Of a stretch of 64,000 nucleotides of DNA, positions 43,967-54,020 are shown piece after piece. Position numbers and translations under genes: made by a program. Positions within the stretch are counted from its first letter, which is position 1; the number at the start of each line of letters is the position of its first letter. The notes under the pieces are model-generated. The model was not told the DNA's origin, ran no database searches, and saw only the letters and a list, made by a program, of their open reading frames with translations. The DNA comes from Streptomyces roseofulvus (GTDB taxonomy: Bacteria > Actinomycetota > Actinomycetes > Streptomycetales > Streptomycetaceae): contig NZ_BAAAWE010000001.1 in the NCBI RefSeq assembly GCF_039534915.1, positions 4,216,001 through 4,280,000 on the forward strand, in the 5' to 3' direction.

Positions 43967-44042
43967 GCCCCGTGAGGACGTCGAGCGCACTCCAGCGCGA
44001 GTCCCGTGAGGACGTCGAGCGCACTCCAGCGCGAGCCCCGTC
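43941..44042. repeat. three tandem copies of a 34-bp unit carrying the MerR box
   Basis: Units start at 43941, 43975 and 44009. Each contains tcgagcgcactccagcgc. Only the copy nearest the reductase keeps good -35 and -10 hexamers; the other two have diverged there but keep the box. No spacer lies between copies. Confidence 0.9.
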
Positions 44043-44081
44043 GGACCTCCTGCACGGCCTCGCGCGGGACCGGCGCCCGAG

Positions 44082-44930
44082 CTAGCGCGCGACCTCCTGC
44101 ACGACCCGGGGCGCGTCCTGGCCCGTGACCTCCCGCAGGAACGGCGCCACCACCCCGTACAGCTCCTCCGGCCGCTCCAGATGGAGGTCGTGCCCGGCGC
44201 CCGGGAAGCAGACCCCGCGCAGCCCCGGCTGCCGCCGGACCATCCCGTCCCACTGCGCGTCCCCGATGATCCCGTGCTGTCCGAGGACGGCGAGGAGCGG
44301 CACGTCGATCGCCTCCCACTCCTCCCACCAGGCGCGGAAGGCGTTCTCGGCGAGGGAGTGCGCCAGCGTGGCGGCGTCGAACCGCGGCCACCACCCGCCG
44401 TCCCGCTCCTCCAGGCCCGCCGCCCACCCCTCGCCGACCGCCCCGCCCCCGAGGTGCGCGACGGCCGCCGCCCGGCTCGCGAACGGCACCGGCCACCCCT
44501 CCAGCCACCCGACGACCTGCGCCACGTCCTCGGGCGACGACCTGTCGGGCCCGGCCTCGACCAGCACGGCCCCGGCGATCCGGGGATGCCGCCGCGCGGC
44601 GGCGAGCAGCGCGGCGACCCCGCCGTACGACTGCCCGACGAGCACGAACGGCCGCCCCGGCCGCTCCTCGACGACCGCGAGCACGTCCTCGACGTACGCG
44701 GCCCGGGAGACGTCCCGCGGCTTCCGCTCGCTCGCCCCGTGCCCCCGCTGGTCGAGCGCCAGCACCCGGTAGCCGTCGGCGCTCAGCGGCCCGGCGAGCC
44801 CGTCCCACTCCCCGCAGTGCCCGGCGAGCCCGTGCAACAGCAGCACGCCGGGCCCGTCGCCGCCCCAGTCGCGCAGCGACAGCGCCGTACCGTCCCGCTC
44901 GAATTCGTGCGTGACCCAGCTCACACCCAT
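44082..44930 (-). CDS. alpha/beta-fold hydrolase
   Basis: 282 residues. HGLAGHCGEWDGLAGPLSAD (oxyanion loop), DQRGHGASERK, nucleophile VLVGQSYGGVAAL (Ser about 99), and terminal GAGHDLHLERPEEL with the catalytic His. Similar to esterases, haloperoxidase-like enzymes and dehalogenases; substrate cannot be read. It is tryptophan-rich in the cap (DGGWWPRFDA, AWWEEWEA). The stop is 40 nt upstream of the 34-bp repeat array, and it could be co-transcribed with the reductase only by readthrough of that promoter region. Confidence 0.9.
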   Translation of the reverse strand: MGVSWVTHEFERDGTALSLRDWGGDGPGVLLLHGLAGHCGEWDGLAGPLSADGYRVLALDQRGHGASERKPRDVSRAAYVEDVLAVVEERPGRPFVLVGQSYGGVAALLAAARRHPRIAGAVLVEAGPDRSSPEDVAQVVGWLEGWPVPFASRAAAVAHLGGGAVGEGWAAGLEERDGGWWPRFDAATLAHSLAENAFRAWWEEWEAIDVPLLAVLGQHGIIGDAQWDGMVRRQPGLRGVCFPGAGHDLHLERPEELYGVVAPFLREVTGQDAPRVVQEVAR

Positions 44931-45033
44931 CTCCGCCCCGTCCCTGTCACAAACCCCGTCGCAGACCCGTCAGTCCCATGAAAGCGCCGAACGGACAGCA
45001 CGGACCACACCGAACACCCTCAGGGAGACCCGG

Positions 45034-45507
45034 ATGAACCCCCGCCTCAACCTCTTCGCCAGCCCCGTCGCCGGCAAGGTCGTCAAGCACCTCGCCTCCG
45101 CCGGCTTCGCGATCCCGGACACCGTGCTCCCGCACAGCACCCAGGAGCTGGTGAAGATCCGCGCGAGCCAGCTCAACGGCTGCGGCTTCTGCCTCGACAT
45201 GCACACCAAGGACGCCGCCGCGGCCGGCGAGACCGCCCTCCGCCTCAACCTGGTCGCCGCCTGGCGCGAGGCCACGGTCTACACGGACGCCGAGCGCGCC
45301 GCCCTCGAACTGACCGAGCAGGGCACCCGCCTCGCGGACCACCACACCGGCGTGACCGACGCGGCCTGGGAGAACGCCGCGAAGCACTACGACGAGGAGC
45401 AGCTCGCCGCGCTGGTCTCCCTCATCGCGATCATCAACGCCTTCAACCGCCTGAACGTCATGACCCAGATGCCGGCCGGCGACTACGTCCCGGGCCAGTT
45501 CTCCTAG
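45034..45507 (+). CDS. carboxymuconolactone decarboxylase/AhpD-like protein
   Basis: 157 residues. The AhpD-type redox motif NGCGFCLDMHTKDA (Cys-x-x-Cys plus His, about 48-61) and helices LVKIRASQLN and LVSLIAIINAFNRLNVMTQM. Such proteins act as disulfide reductants in peroxide defence. GGGAG is 8 nt before ATG 45034. Convergent with the DUF4287 gene, the two stops overlapping by 4 nt. Confidence 0.92.
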   Translation: MNPRLNLFASPVAGKVVKHLASAGFAIPDTVLPHSTQELVKIRASQLNGCGFCLDMHTKDAAAAGETALRLNLVAAWREATVYTDAERAALELTEQGTRLADHHTGVTDAAWENAAKHYDEEQLAALVSLIAIINAFNRLNVMTQMPAGDYVPGQFS

Positions 45508-45722
45508 TTCCCCACCCGGCCGTCCTCGGCCCGGACGGCCGCCACGAGCGCGTTGGCATGCCCGTGCCCGAGCCCGTACTCGCTCTTCAGCCAGCCGACG
45601 AGCTCCATGTGCCTGGCGAGCGGCGAGGACCGGATCAGCTCGAACCACTCGGACACGGGCCGCCCGTACTTCTTCTCGATGGAGGGGAAGTAGCCGGCGG
45701 GACCCTTGGGCGAACTGGACAC
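45504..45722 (-). CDS. DUF4287 family protein
   Basis: 72 residues: GPAGYFPSIEKKYGRPVSEW, then ARHMELVGWLKSEYGLGHGH and ANALVAAV. This is the short helical DUF4287 domain, with a helix-hairpin-like GLGHGHANALV end. Found alone or fused to DUF5655 in other bacteria; function unknown. Cytosolic. Confidence 0.87.
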   Translation of the reverse strand: MSSSPKGPAGYFPSIEKKYGRPVSEWFELIRSSPLARHMELVGWLKSEYGLGHGHANALVAAVRAEDGRVGN

Positions 45723-45791
45723 GAAGACCTCCGACGGTCGGTACGGGAGGCGCCCCGCCTCCCTCCCTACAGACCGCGCTCCGGCCCGAAA

Positions 45792-48047
45792 CTAATCTCT
45801 CCGGATGTGCTCGGGATCCACGTGCCGCCGCACCATCGGTACGGAGGCGACCCCGGCGACGACGAGCACCCCCACCGCACTCCCGACGAGCAGCGGCAGC
45901 CCGCCCCAGTCCCAGTGCACGGCCCCGCCCCCGGTGATCAGGTAACTCGACTCGGCCAGCCACCCGGCGACGACGGCCCCACCCAGCCCCACCCCCAACG
46001 GCACGACCACCTGCACGACCTGCACCACCCGCAAGGTCCCGCCCCGAGCCCCCAACAACCCCAGGGCCGCCACCTGCCCCCGCCGCTCCAACGCCCGATC
46101 GGCCACGGACACGACGAACGCGGCCACCCCGACGACAAGCCCGAGCACCATCCCCACCACCAGCAGGCTGCGGACGACGGTGAGTTGTGCCAGCGCGTCG
46201 ATGACGATTCCCACCGCGTCCACCTCCACGGTCGGCGCCACGGCCCCGATTCCGTCGAGCACGGCCCGCACGGTGCCCGCGTCGGCCCCCGAGACCAGCG
46301 TCAGCGTCCCCGCCCCCGCGGCGAGCCCCGTCGGCGCCATCGAGGGCGGCACGAGCAGGCTGTGCGGCTGCAGGACGGAAGGCTGGTACGCGCGCATCTC
46401 CGCGCTGCTCTCCGGCACGGTGACGACGGACTTCCGCCCGTCCCGGAGCGCGAACGGGAAGCGGTCCCCGGGCTTCGGGTCGTACTCGGACGGCGGGGTG
46501 CCGTCGCCCAGCCGCACGACCCTGCCGTCGACACAGCCCCGCACCGAGACCGCGAACGCGGCGACCTGCTCACACGTGCCGACGACCACGTCGAGCCCGG
46601 TGCTGAACGGAGCGCCGGGCGCGCTCCACGAGCTGTACGAGGCCAGATGGGCCCGTACGCCGGGCACCCGCGCCAGGTCGCGCTGCTGCGCCGCGCTGAG
46701 CCTGCTCAACGGCAACTGGTACTCCTGCACCGGTGCCGTACGCCGGCTCACCTGGTCCAGTTCGATGAGCACGCCCTGCGTGAGCGAAGCCCCGAACACC
46801 AGCAGGACCAGCCCGGTGGCGACCCGCAGCGAGGACCCCGGATCCACCTCCGTACGCCGCATCGCCAGCGTCATGGGAAGAGACCTGGACGCTCCGGCGA
46901 GACGCCGCGCGAGCCAGGCGGTGACGGGCGGCAGCCCGAGGACGAGCCCGACGCCGGTCAGCAGCACGGCACCGGGCACGAGCAGGGAACTGGCGGATCC
47001 GCCGGACGGGTCCCGCCCCATCACGCTCATCAGGCAGTAACCGCAGATCACGCCCAGCCCCGGTACCAGCAGCAGCGCCCCCCATGTCCGCGGCGGCCTG
47101 CGCTCCGCCGTCCGGCGCACGGCGATAGGCGTGAGCGCGGCCCGTCGGGCGCTGAACAGTCCGACGACCCAGGCGAGCGCCGGGCACCCGACCAGACACA
47201 CCGCCACGGTCGCCCACTCGGGACGCCCGTCCGCCGGGTACCACCGCAGCCCCGGCAGGCCGATCCGCGCCGCGATCTCGTTGACGCCGAGATAGCCGAC
47301 GAGCCCGAGCACCGCCCCGAGGCCCGCCGCCGCGACGGTCTCCCCGGCGTTGACCCGCACGGTGTCTTTGATGCTGAGACCTACCAACCGCAGCGCCGCC
47401 AGCCGCCGTGCGCGGGACTCACCGGAGAGCCGGGCGCAGACGGACAGGAAGATGCCGAGGGGCAGGAGCACGATGCACCCGAGGGTGAACCGGAGGATGT
47501 CCAGTGTCTCCGGGTCGATGACCTCGTCGTGGAGCCTTCCGCCCCCGAAGCGGGCGAGCGCCTGCGGCTCGGTCAGCCGGTCCGGGGTGGTGCCGACATA
47601 GGCGTAGAGCTCGTCCGGGCCGCCGAGACCTTCGGATCCGATGGTGCCCGTCACCCGGCCGGGGACGAGACCCGAGGCGCCGGGGTTCGCTGTGAGGACG
47701 TCCCGAAGCGCCGGCGAGACGACGGCCTCCCCCGGACCGGGGAGCGCGGCGAGGCCCGGCGGAGGCGGAACCCGGCCTGGTCCCGTGCGGGCGAGGAAGA
47801 CCCGCCGCAGCGGCCTCGATCCATAGGGGTCGAGGAACTTCTGGAAGGCGACGGCACCGCGCTCGGCAGGAACGGGCTGCCGCGCAGTGGTGCGGGTGTC
47901 GTGGGCCGACAGGATCGTGGGGATGGTCAGAACCGCCGCGAGACAGGCCACCCCAAGCCCGGAGCCGAAGGCCATCAGCAGGAAGCGGAGGCGCCCCCTG
48001 CGCCCGCTGCCCCACAGCAGGCGCAGTCCGAGCAGGAAGGGGTTCAC
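45792..48047 (-). CDS. MacB/FtsX-type ABC transporter permease, two FtsX domains
   Basis: 751 residues. N-terminal helix (FLLMAFGSGLGVACLAAVLT), an external segment of about 120 residues, then a first FtsX membrane domain (about 180-400). A second external domain (about 420-600) has a Cys pair (GTCEQVAAFAVSVRGCVDGR), and a second FtsX block (about 610-745) follows. Such permeases span the membrane few times and work mechanically on extracytoplasmic substrates rather than by import. It overlaps the ATPase gene by ATGA. With the secreted protein gene upstream it forms a three-gene unit. Confidence 0.9.
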   Translation of the reverse strand: MNPFLLGLRLLWGSGRRGRLRFLLMAFGSGLGVACLAAVLTIPTILSAHDTRTTARQPVPAERGAVAFQKFLDPYGSRPLRRVFLARTGPGRVPPPPGLAALPGPGEAVVSPALRDVLTANPGASGLVPGRVTGTIGSEGLGGPDELYAYVGTTPDRLTEPQALARFGGGRLHDEVIDPETLDILRFTLGCIVLLPLGIFLSVCARLSGESRARRLAALRLVGLSIKDTVRVNAGETVAAAGLGAVLGLVGYLGVNEIAARIGLPGLRWYPADGRPEWATVAVCLVGCPALAWVVGLFSARRAALTPIAVRRTAERRPPRTWGALLLVPGLGVICGYCLMSVMGRDPSGGSASSLLVPGAVLLTGVGLVLGLPPVTAWLARRLAGASRSLPMTLAMRRTEVDPGSSLRVATGLVLLVFGASLTQGVLIELDQVSRRTAPVQEYQLPLSRLSAAQQRDLARVPGVRAHLASYSSWSAPGAPFSTGLDVVVGTCEQVAAFAVSVRGCVDGRVVRLGDGTPPSEYDPKPGDRFPFALRDGRKSVVTVPESSAEMRAYQPSVLQPHSLLVPPSMAPTGLAAGAGTLTLVSGADAGTVRAVLDGIGAVAPTVEVDAVGIVIDALAQLTVVRSLLVVGMVLGLVVGVAAFVVSVADRALERRGQVAALGLLGARGGTLRVVQVVQVVVPLGVGLGGAVVAGWLAESSYLITGGGAVHWDWGGLPLLVGSAVGVLVVAGVASVPMVRRHVDPEHIRRD

Positions 48048-48718
48048 ACGGTCACCCGCTGGGTGAGCACGCCGTCCACCATCGCGTACTGGGAGTCCGC
48101 GCGGGCGGCGACCTCCGGGTCGTGGGTGACGATGACCACCGCGGTGTCCTGGTCCTTCGCGAGCCGCAGGAACTCCTCAAGGACCGCCGAGGCGTTGGCA
48201 CTGTCGAGCGCCCCGGTCGGCTCGTCCGCGAAGACCACGTCCGGCTGGTGCACGAGCGCCCGTGCGACGGCGATCCGCTGACGCTGTCCGCCGGACAGTT
48301 TCGAGGCCCTGCGGCGGAGCAGGTCGCCCAGGCCCAGCCGACCCAGTACGCGCGCCGCCGCCGCGTGGGCCCGGTCCTTGGCGACGCCCGCCAGGCGCAG
48401 GGGCAGAGCGGCGTTCTCCTCGACGGTCAGTTCGTCGAGCAGCTCGCCGTACTGGAAGACGAACCCGATGCGTTCCCGGCGTAAGGCGCTCAACTCGGTG
48501 TCGGGGAGGGACGACAGCTCGACCCCGTCGAACGTCACCGTCCCGCGCGTCGGCGGCAGTACACCGGCGAGGCAGTACAGAAGGGAGGACTTGCCGGAGC
48601 CGCTGCTCCCCATGATGGCGGCCACTTCGCCGCGCGCGAGTACGAAATCGGCGTTGCTGACGGCCTGCTGCTCGCCGTAGAAGAAGTCCACGCCCTCGGC
48701 GCGGAGGATGACGTCCAT
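48044..48718 (-). CDS. ABC transporter ATP-binding protein, MacB/LolD type
   Basis: 224 residues. Walker A GSSGSGKSSLL (about 36-46), Q-loop FVFQYGELLDELT, signature LSGGQRQRIAVARAL (about 140-154), Walker B VVFADEPTGALDS (about 160-172), H-loop VIVTHDPEVAA. The TVEENAALPLRLAG insertion is typical of the MacB class. Energises the following permease. The start codon lies 22 nt downstream of a T-tailed hairpin that separates it from the secreted protein gene. Confidence 0.94.
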   Translation of the reverse strand: MDVILRAEGVDFFYGEQQAVSNADFVLARGEVAAIMGSSGSGKSSLLYCLAGVLPPTRGTVTFDGVELSSLPDTELSALRRERIGFVFQYGELLDELTVEENAALPLRLAGVAKDRAHAAAARVLGRLGLGDLLRRRASKLSGGQRQRIAVARALVHQPDVVFADEPTGALDSANASAVLEEFLRLAKDQDTAVVIVTHDPEVAARADSQYAMVDGVLTQRVTV

Positions 48719-48737
48719 GATGCCGGGCTCTCTGAAA

Positions 48738-48768
48738 AAGGGGGAGCCGCTGAGCGCGGCTCCCCCGG
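48738..48768 (-). terminator. intrinsic terminator/attenuator between secreted-protein gene and ABC genes
   Basis: Read on the minus strand, an 11-bp perfect stem gggggagccgc/gcggctccccc (48766-48756 with 48750-48740) is followed by TTTTTC, one of the few U-tailed terminators in this GC-rich window. It starts 13 nt after the secreted-protein stop and ends about 20 nt before the ATPase ATG, so it should reduce rather than prevent ABC expression. Confidence 0.8.
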
Positions 48769-48778
48769 TGGGTCAAGG

Positions 48779-49192
48779 TCAGCGGTGGAACTCTCGAAGC
48801 TTCGAGCAGTTGTCCGGCCGCAGGGAGCCACGGTCCCGGCACGCCTGGATCCGCGCCTGACCCGTCTCGAGCATCGCGCCGTCGAAGAAGACGTGGTCGA
48901 CGTGGACCGTCTTCTTCTGGACGCCCTTGACCCGGGTCCAGCCATAGGCCTCGACCCGCGCGCGGAGGTAGACGTTGTGCCCATCGCCGGGGTCGGAGTC
49001 CTTCAGGTTCCCGTCGACGTGGAATCCGCCGTGGTGCACGAACCTGGGTTCCCACTTGTAGGAGCCCTTGAAGAAGACGCCCGAAGAGCGCATCTTCAGC
49101 CCCTTCCACGAGTCCGCCACCGCCACCCCCGCCCCGCCGAAGAACAGCCCCGCGACGACCGCCGCGGTGAGCGACTTCCTCAACTTCCCCAT
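48779..49192 (-). CDS. small secreted protein linked to a MacB-type ABC transporter
   Basis: 137 residues. Signal peptide about 1-26 (LRKSLTAAVVAGLFFGGAGV, AxA-type cleavage after AVA). Mature part of about 111 residues is rich in basic and aromatic residues (SWKGLKMRSSGVFFKGSYKW), has alternating beta-like segments (VYLRARVEAYGWTRV) and one Cys pair near the end (ACRDRGSLRPDNC). No family recognised. Position before a MacB-type ATPase and a two-FtsX permease recalls secreted bacteriocin or antimicrobial-peptide systems with ABC immunity, but no bacteriocin motif is visible. The 275-nt region upstream holds no certain promoter. Confidence 0.78.
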   Translation of the reverse strand: MGKLRKSLTAAVVAGLFFGGAGVAVADSWKGLKMRSSGVFFKGSYKWEPRFVHHGGFHVDGNLKDSDPGDGHNVYLRARVEAYGWTRVKGVQKKTVHVDHVFFDGAMLETGQARIQACRDRGSLRPDNCSKLREFHR

Positions 49193-49467
49193 GAGTTGCC
49201 CCTGATTGCTTAAAGAGCCGACTGGTCGTCACAGAAAGTAGCGCCTCCGCTGCGGGGAGGGTGCCGCAGGAACGTGCCTCCGTCGGATCACCGCCCGATC
49301 CGGTGAACGGAACGTCGGAAAAGGATCTCTTCGGAGACTTTCGGGCGGCACAAAAGGCCAGGTCAGAACGGCTCTCGTGGGTGAGGGGCGGGTCACGGTG
49401 GGGCCGTAGGGGTGATCAACGGTGCGCCTGCGTGAAGTGATCCACACCGCCCCCCGAGGATGCGCGC

Positions 49468-50037
49468 ATGCGTATCGACCTCACCCCCCGTCACGTCCTC
49501 CGCCGCGCCCTCGTCCCCCTCGCCGCCGCCCTCGCCCTCCTCGGCACCGGCGCCGCCTCCGTCGCCTCGGCGGCCGACGCGTGCGGGTCCGTGATCACCG
49601 CGCCGCTGGAGCGGCCCGTCTCCGCGGACGACCCCTGTCCGAGCACCGACCCGGTGGTGTGCCGGATCCGGGTGATGCCGATGGACGAGAAGGTGGAGGC
49701 CCAGCGGACCCGGATGCGGTACCACGGGCTCCTGGAGGACATGCGCAGCACCGAGGCCCGCATGCGCGAGGCGGGGGCGAGCGACGAGGAGATCGCCCGG
49801 GAGATGGTCGACATGCGGAACCAGGCCAAGGCCATCACCCGTGCCGGGATGACCGAGGAGGAGGTGCGCGTCCTGGAGGCCCGGAACCAGGCGAAGTACG
49901 GCAACCCTCTCGGCCCCACCGCCGACCAGCTCTACGCCAAGTACGGCTCCTGGGCGAAGGTCATCGACGCCTCCATGCGCACCAGCTACGCGGTCGACCG
50001 TGAACTGAGCCTGGAGTACCGCCCCTGCCCCGTGTGA
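49468..50037 (+). CDS. secreted protein of unknown function, helical with cysteine pairs
   Basis: 189 residues. Basic signal peptide (RHVLRRALVPLAAALALLGT, cleavage near SVASAADA at about 36). Mature N-terminus has three Cys (ACGSV, DDPCPST, VVCRIR) and the fourth is at the C-terminus (RPCPV), suggesting two disulfides. The middle is a charged helix rich in Arg/Glu/Met (RTRMRYHGLLEDMRSTEARM). No family recognised. A strong terminator and a tRNA-Ser gene follow. Confidence 0.8.
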   Translation: MRIDLTPRHVLRRALVPLAAALALLGTGAASVASAADACGSVITAPLERPVSADDPCPSTDPVVCRIRVMPMDEKVEAQRTRMRYHGLLEDMRSTEARMREAGASDEEIAREMVDMRNQAKAITRAGMTEEEVRVLEARNQAKYGNPLGPTADQLYAKYGSWAKVIDASMRTSYAVDRELSLEYRPCPV

Positions 50038-50095
50038 TCCGGCTCTCTCCCGGCCCGGACCGCCCCGCCGCCCGGGCCGGGAGGCCGCCGAGAAC

Positions 50096-50133
50096 GTCGA
50101 AGGGCCCCACCGCGAACGGTGGGGCCCTTCGAC
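50096..50133. terminator. strong bidirectional terminator
   Basis: 17-bp perfect stem (50096-50112 with 50117-50133) and a 4-nt loop, between the secreted-protein gene and the oppositely oriented tRNA-Ser. Confidence 0.85.
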
Positions 50134-50155
50134 AACGTGCCCGGTGAGGCACTGG

Positions 50156-50240
50156 CGGAGGATACGAGATTCGAACTCGTGAGGGGTTGCCCCCAACACG
50201 CTTTCCAAGCGTGCGCCCTAGGCCTCTAGGCGAATCCTCC
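50156..50240 (-). tRNA. tRNA-Ser(GGA)
   Basis: Minus-strand acceptor ggaggat (50240-50234) pairs with atcctcc (50163-50157), discriminator G. Anticodon stem cacgc/gcgtg around ttGGAaa decodes UCC/UCU. Long variable arm present. Confidence 0.95.
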
Positions 50241-50349
50241 GGGGAGAACATTACATGACCGCGGAGGGTGCTCGCGAACGTCGTCCGGGGCGGTCGGACG
50301 CAGGTGGGGGAGGGGGTCCGGCGCGGGGCGCGGATCGGGTAGGCTGGGC

Positions 50350-50442
50350 GGAGCCCCTCACGCGGCGCTATCTGACTGAACTCCCCCAGGGCCGGAAGGC
50401 AGCAAGGGTAGGTCGGCTCTGGCGGGTGCGTGGGGGGCGCTT
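50350..50442 (+). ncRNA. ffs: signal recognition particle small RNA (4.5S type)
   Basis: The conserved tetraloop region gggccggaaggcagcaaggg (50389-50408) and the flanking gactgaactcccccag and ggtcggctctgg strands form the Ffh-binding helix. Outer strands agcccctcacgc and gcgtggggggc close the hairpin. Position directly before dnaX is the usual Streptomyces arrangement. Ends are approximate. Confidence 0.92.
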
Positions 50443-50559
50443 GCGTTTCCGGGGAGCGGGGGGGCGAGGCCCTACCCCGGGGAACGGGGAGCGGGGAGCT
50501 CAGGTTGTGGCCCCCGGCTTTTTCCCGGGTTGTCGGCGGGCGCCTATAACCTCGTATAC

Positions 50560-52692
50560 GTGTCGTCTCTCGCGCTGTACCGCCGCTACCGCCCCGAGTC
50601 CTTCGCCGAGGTCATCGGGCAGGAGCATGTCACCGACCCGTTGCAGCAGGCCCTGCGGAACAACCGGGTCAATCACGCGTACCTGTTCAGCGGACCGCGC
50701 GGCTGCGGCAAGACGACCAGCGCGCGGATCCTGGCCCGCTGTCTCAACTGCGAGCAGGGGCCGACGCCCACGCCCTGCGGCGTGTGCCAGTCCTGCCGGG
50801 ACCTGGCGCGGAACGGGCCGGGGTCGATCGACGTCATCGAGATCGACGCCGCCTCGCACGGTGGTGTGGACGACGCCCGTGACCTGCGCGAGAAGGCGTT
50901 CTTCGGACCCGCCTCCAGCCGGTACAAGATCTACATCATCGACGAGGCCCACATGGTCACCTCGGCGGGCTTCAACGCCCTGCTGAAGGTGGTCGAGGAG
51001 CCGCCGGAGCACCTCAAGTTCATCTTCGCGACGACCGAGCCCGAGAAGGTCATCGGGACCATCCGGTCGCGCACCCACCACTACCCCTTCCGGCTGGTGC
51101 CGCCGGGCACGCTGCGGGAGTACCTCGGGGACGTCTGCGGGCGCGAGGGGATCCCCGTCGAGGACGGGGTGCTGCCGCTCGTCGTGCGCGCCGGCGCCGG
51201 GTCCGTGCGTGACTCGATGTCCGTGATGGACCAGCTCCTCGCCGGTGCCGGCGAGGACGGCGTGACGTACGCCATGGCGACCTCGCTGCTCGGTTATACG
51301 GACGGCTCGCTGCTGGACTCGGTCGTGGACGCGTTCGCCGCGGGCGACGGCGCCGCGGCCTTCGAGGTCGTCGACCGGGTCATCGAGGGCGGGAACGACC
51401 CCCGGCGGTTCGTCACCGATCTGCTGGAGCGGCTGCGGGACCTGGTGATCCTGGCCGCCGTGCCCGACGCCGCCGAGAAGAGGCTCATCGACGCGCCCGC
51501 CGACGTCGTGGAGCGGATGCAGGCGCAGGCGTCGGTGTTCGGCGCCGCCGAGCTGAGCCGCGCCGCCGACCTCGTCAACGAGGGGCTGACCGAGATGCGC
51601 GGCGCGACCTCGCCGCGCCTCCAGCTGGAGCTGATCTGCGCGCGCGTGCTGCTGCCCGCCGCCTTCGACGACGAGCGGTCGCTGCTCGCCCGCCTCGACC
51701 GGCTGGAGCGCGGCGCCGCCGCCGCCGCGCCGCAGGCCGCCGCGCCCGTCTTCACGCCGGCCCCGCCCGGCGCGCCGCCGATGGGGTACGTCCCCGGCCC
51801 CGAGGCCCACACGCCGATGGCCCCGCCGCCGCCCCCGCAGCAGGCCGCCCCCGTACAGCAACAGCCGCAGGCGCAGCCGCAGCCGTCCGCCCCGGCCGAC
51901 GCCGCGCGGCCCGGTGCCTGGCCCGGGGCCGCGCGCCCGGGCGGCTGGCCGACCGCGGCGCCCGCGCCCGCTCCCGTCCAGGCACCGGCGCAGGCACCGG
52001 CCCAGCCGCAGGCGCAGCCCGCCGGCCAGGCTCCCGCCGGGGACATGGCCGCCGGGGCCGCCCAGGTGCGGAACATGTGGCCGTCCATCCTCGAAGCGGT
52101 CAAGAACCGGCGCCGCTTCACCTGGATCCTGCTGAGCCAGAACGCGCAGGTGGCCGGGTTCGACGGCACCACGCTCCAGCTCGGCTTCCTCAACGCCGGC
52201 GCGCGGGACAACTTCGCGAGCAGCGGCAGCGAGGACGTCCTCAAGGCCGCGCTCGCCGAGCAGTTCAACGTGCACTGGAAGGTCGAGGCGATCGTCGACC
52301 CGTCGGGCGGCTCCGCGCCCCCGCCGGGCGCCGGGAACTTCTCCGGTGGCGGCAACTTCTCCGGTGGCGGAGCCGGCGGCTTCGGCGGCGGCGGTTTCGG
52401 CGGAGGCGGCGGCCGGCCCCCCGCCCCGCCCGCGGCCGCCCCCGCCGCGGCGCCCGCCCCCGCGCCGGCGCAGGCCGCCCCGCCCGTCGCGCAGGCCGCC
52501 GCGCCCGCGCCCGTACAGGCTCCGGCGCCCGCGCCCGCCCCCGTACAGCAGCACCAGCCGCAGCCGGTGGCGCCCGAGGACGACGTGCCGGAGGAGGACG
52601 ATCCGGACCTCGTGGAGTCGGCGCTCTCCGGGCACGAGCTGATCGTGCGCGAGCTCGGCGCCACCGTTGTGGAGGAATACACGAACGACTAG
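50560..52692 (+). CDS. dnaX: DNA polymerase III subunit gamma/tau
   Basis: 710 residues from GTG 50560. AAA+ clamp-loader domains: Walker A SGPRGCGKTTSA (about 45-56), zinc site CLNCEQGPTPTPCGVCQSC (about 64-82), IIDEAHMV (about 126), SRT motif RSRTHHY (about 169). After residue 390 comes a long Pro/Ala/Gln linker, a C-terminal tau-like domain (about 505-585), a Gly/Phe-rich stretch (NFSGGGNFSGGGAGGFGGGG) and a second Pro/Ala linker. I saw no A-rich slippage site for gamma production. A TATAAC at 50545-50550 lies 10 nt before the GTG, so the mRNA may have almost no leader. Confidence 0.95.
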   Translation: MSSLALYRRYRPESFAEVIGQEHVTDPLQQALRNNRVNHAYLFSGPRGCGKTTSARILARCLNCEQGPTPTPCGVCQSCRDLARNGPGSIDVIEIDAASHGGVDDARDLREKAFFGPASSRYKIYIIDEAHMVTSAGFNALLKVVEEPPEHLKFIFATTEPEKVIGTIRSRTHHYPFRLVPPGTLREYLGDVCGREGIPVEDGVLPLVVRAGAGSVRDSMSVMDQLLAGAGEDGVTYAMATSLLGYTDGSLLDSVVDAFAAGDGAAAFEVVDRVIEGGNDPRRFVTDLLERLRDLVILAAVPDAAEKRLIDAPADVVERMQAQASVFGAAELSRAADLVNEGLTEMRGATSPRLQLELICARVLLPAAFDDERSLLARLDRLERGAAAAAPQAAAPVFTPAPPGAPPMGYVPGPEAHTPMAPPPPPQQAAPVQQQPQAQPQPSAPADAARPGAWPGAARPGGWPTAAPAPAPVQAPAQAPAQPQAQPAGQAPAGDMAAGAAQVRNMWPSILEAVKNRRRFTWILLSQNAQVAGFDGTTLQLGFLNAGARDNFASSGSEDVLKAALAEQFNVHWKVEAIVDPSGGSAPPPGAGNFSGGGNFSGGGAGGFGGGGFGGGGGRPPAPPAAAPAAAPAPAPAQAAPPVAQAAAPAPVQAPAPAPAPVQQHQPQPVAPEDDVPEEDDPDLVESALSGHELIVRELGATVVEEYTND

Positions 52693-52753
52693 GGCCGTCT
52701 CGCTCGGTGGCCCGCACAAGGACCTTCCCGGCCATCCGGCTACCCTGGCTGGC

Positions 52754-54004
<1,251 letters not shown>

Positions 54005-54020
54005 CCCGCGCGGGAGCGAG

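Noticed and set aside
43941..44042. CRISPR or minisatellite without function
   Set aside because: Three adjacent 34-bp units without spacers exclude CRISPR; the promoter geometry inside the unit argues for regulatory DNA rather than a neutral minisatellite.
48779..49192. Lactococcin-972-type bacteriocin
   Set aside because: The gene order is suggestive, but I see neither the family's sequence pattern nor its typical length; kept as an unknown secreted protein.
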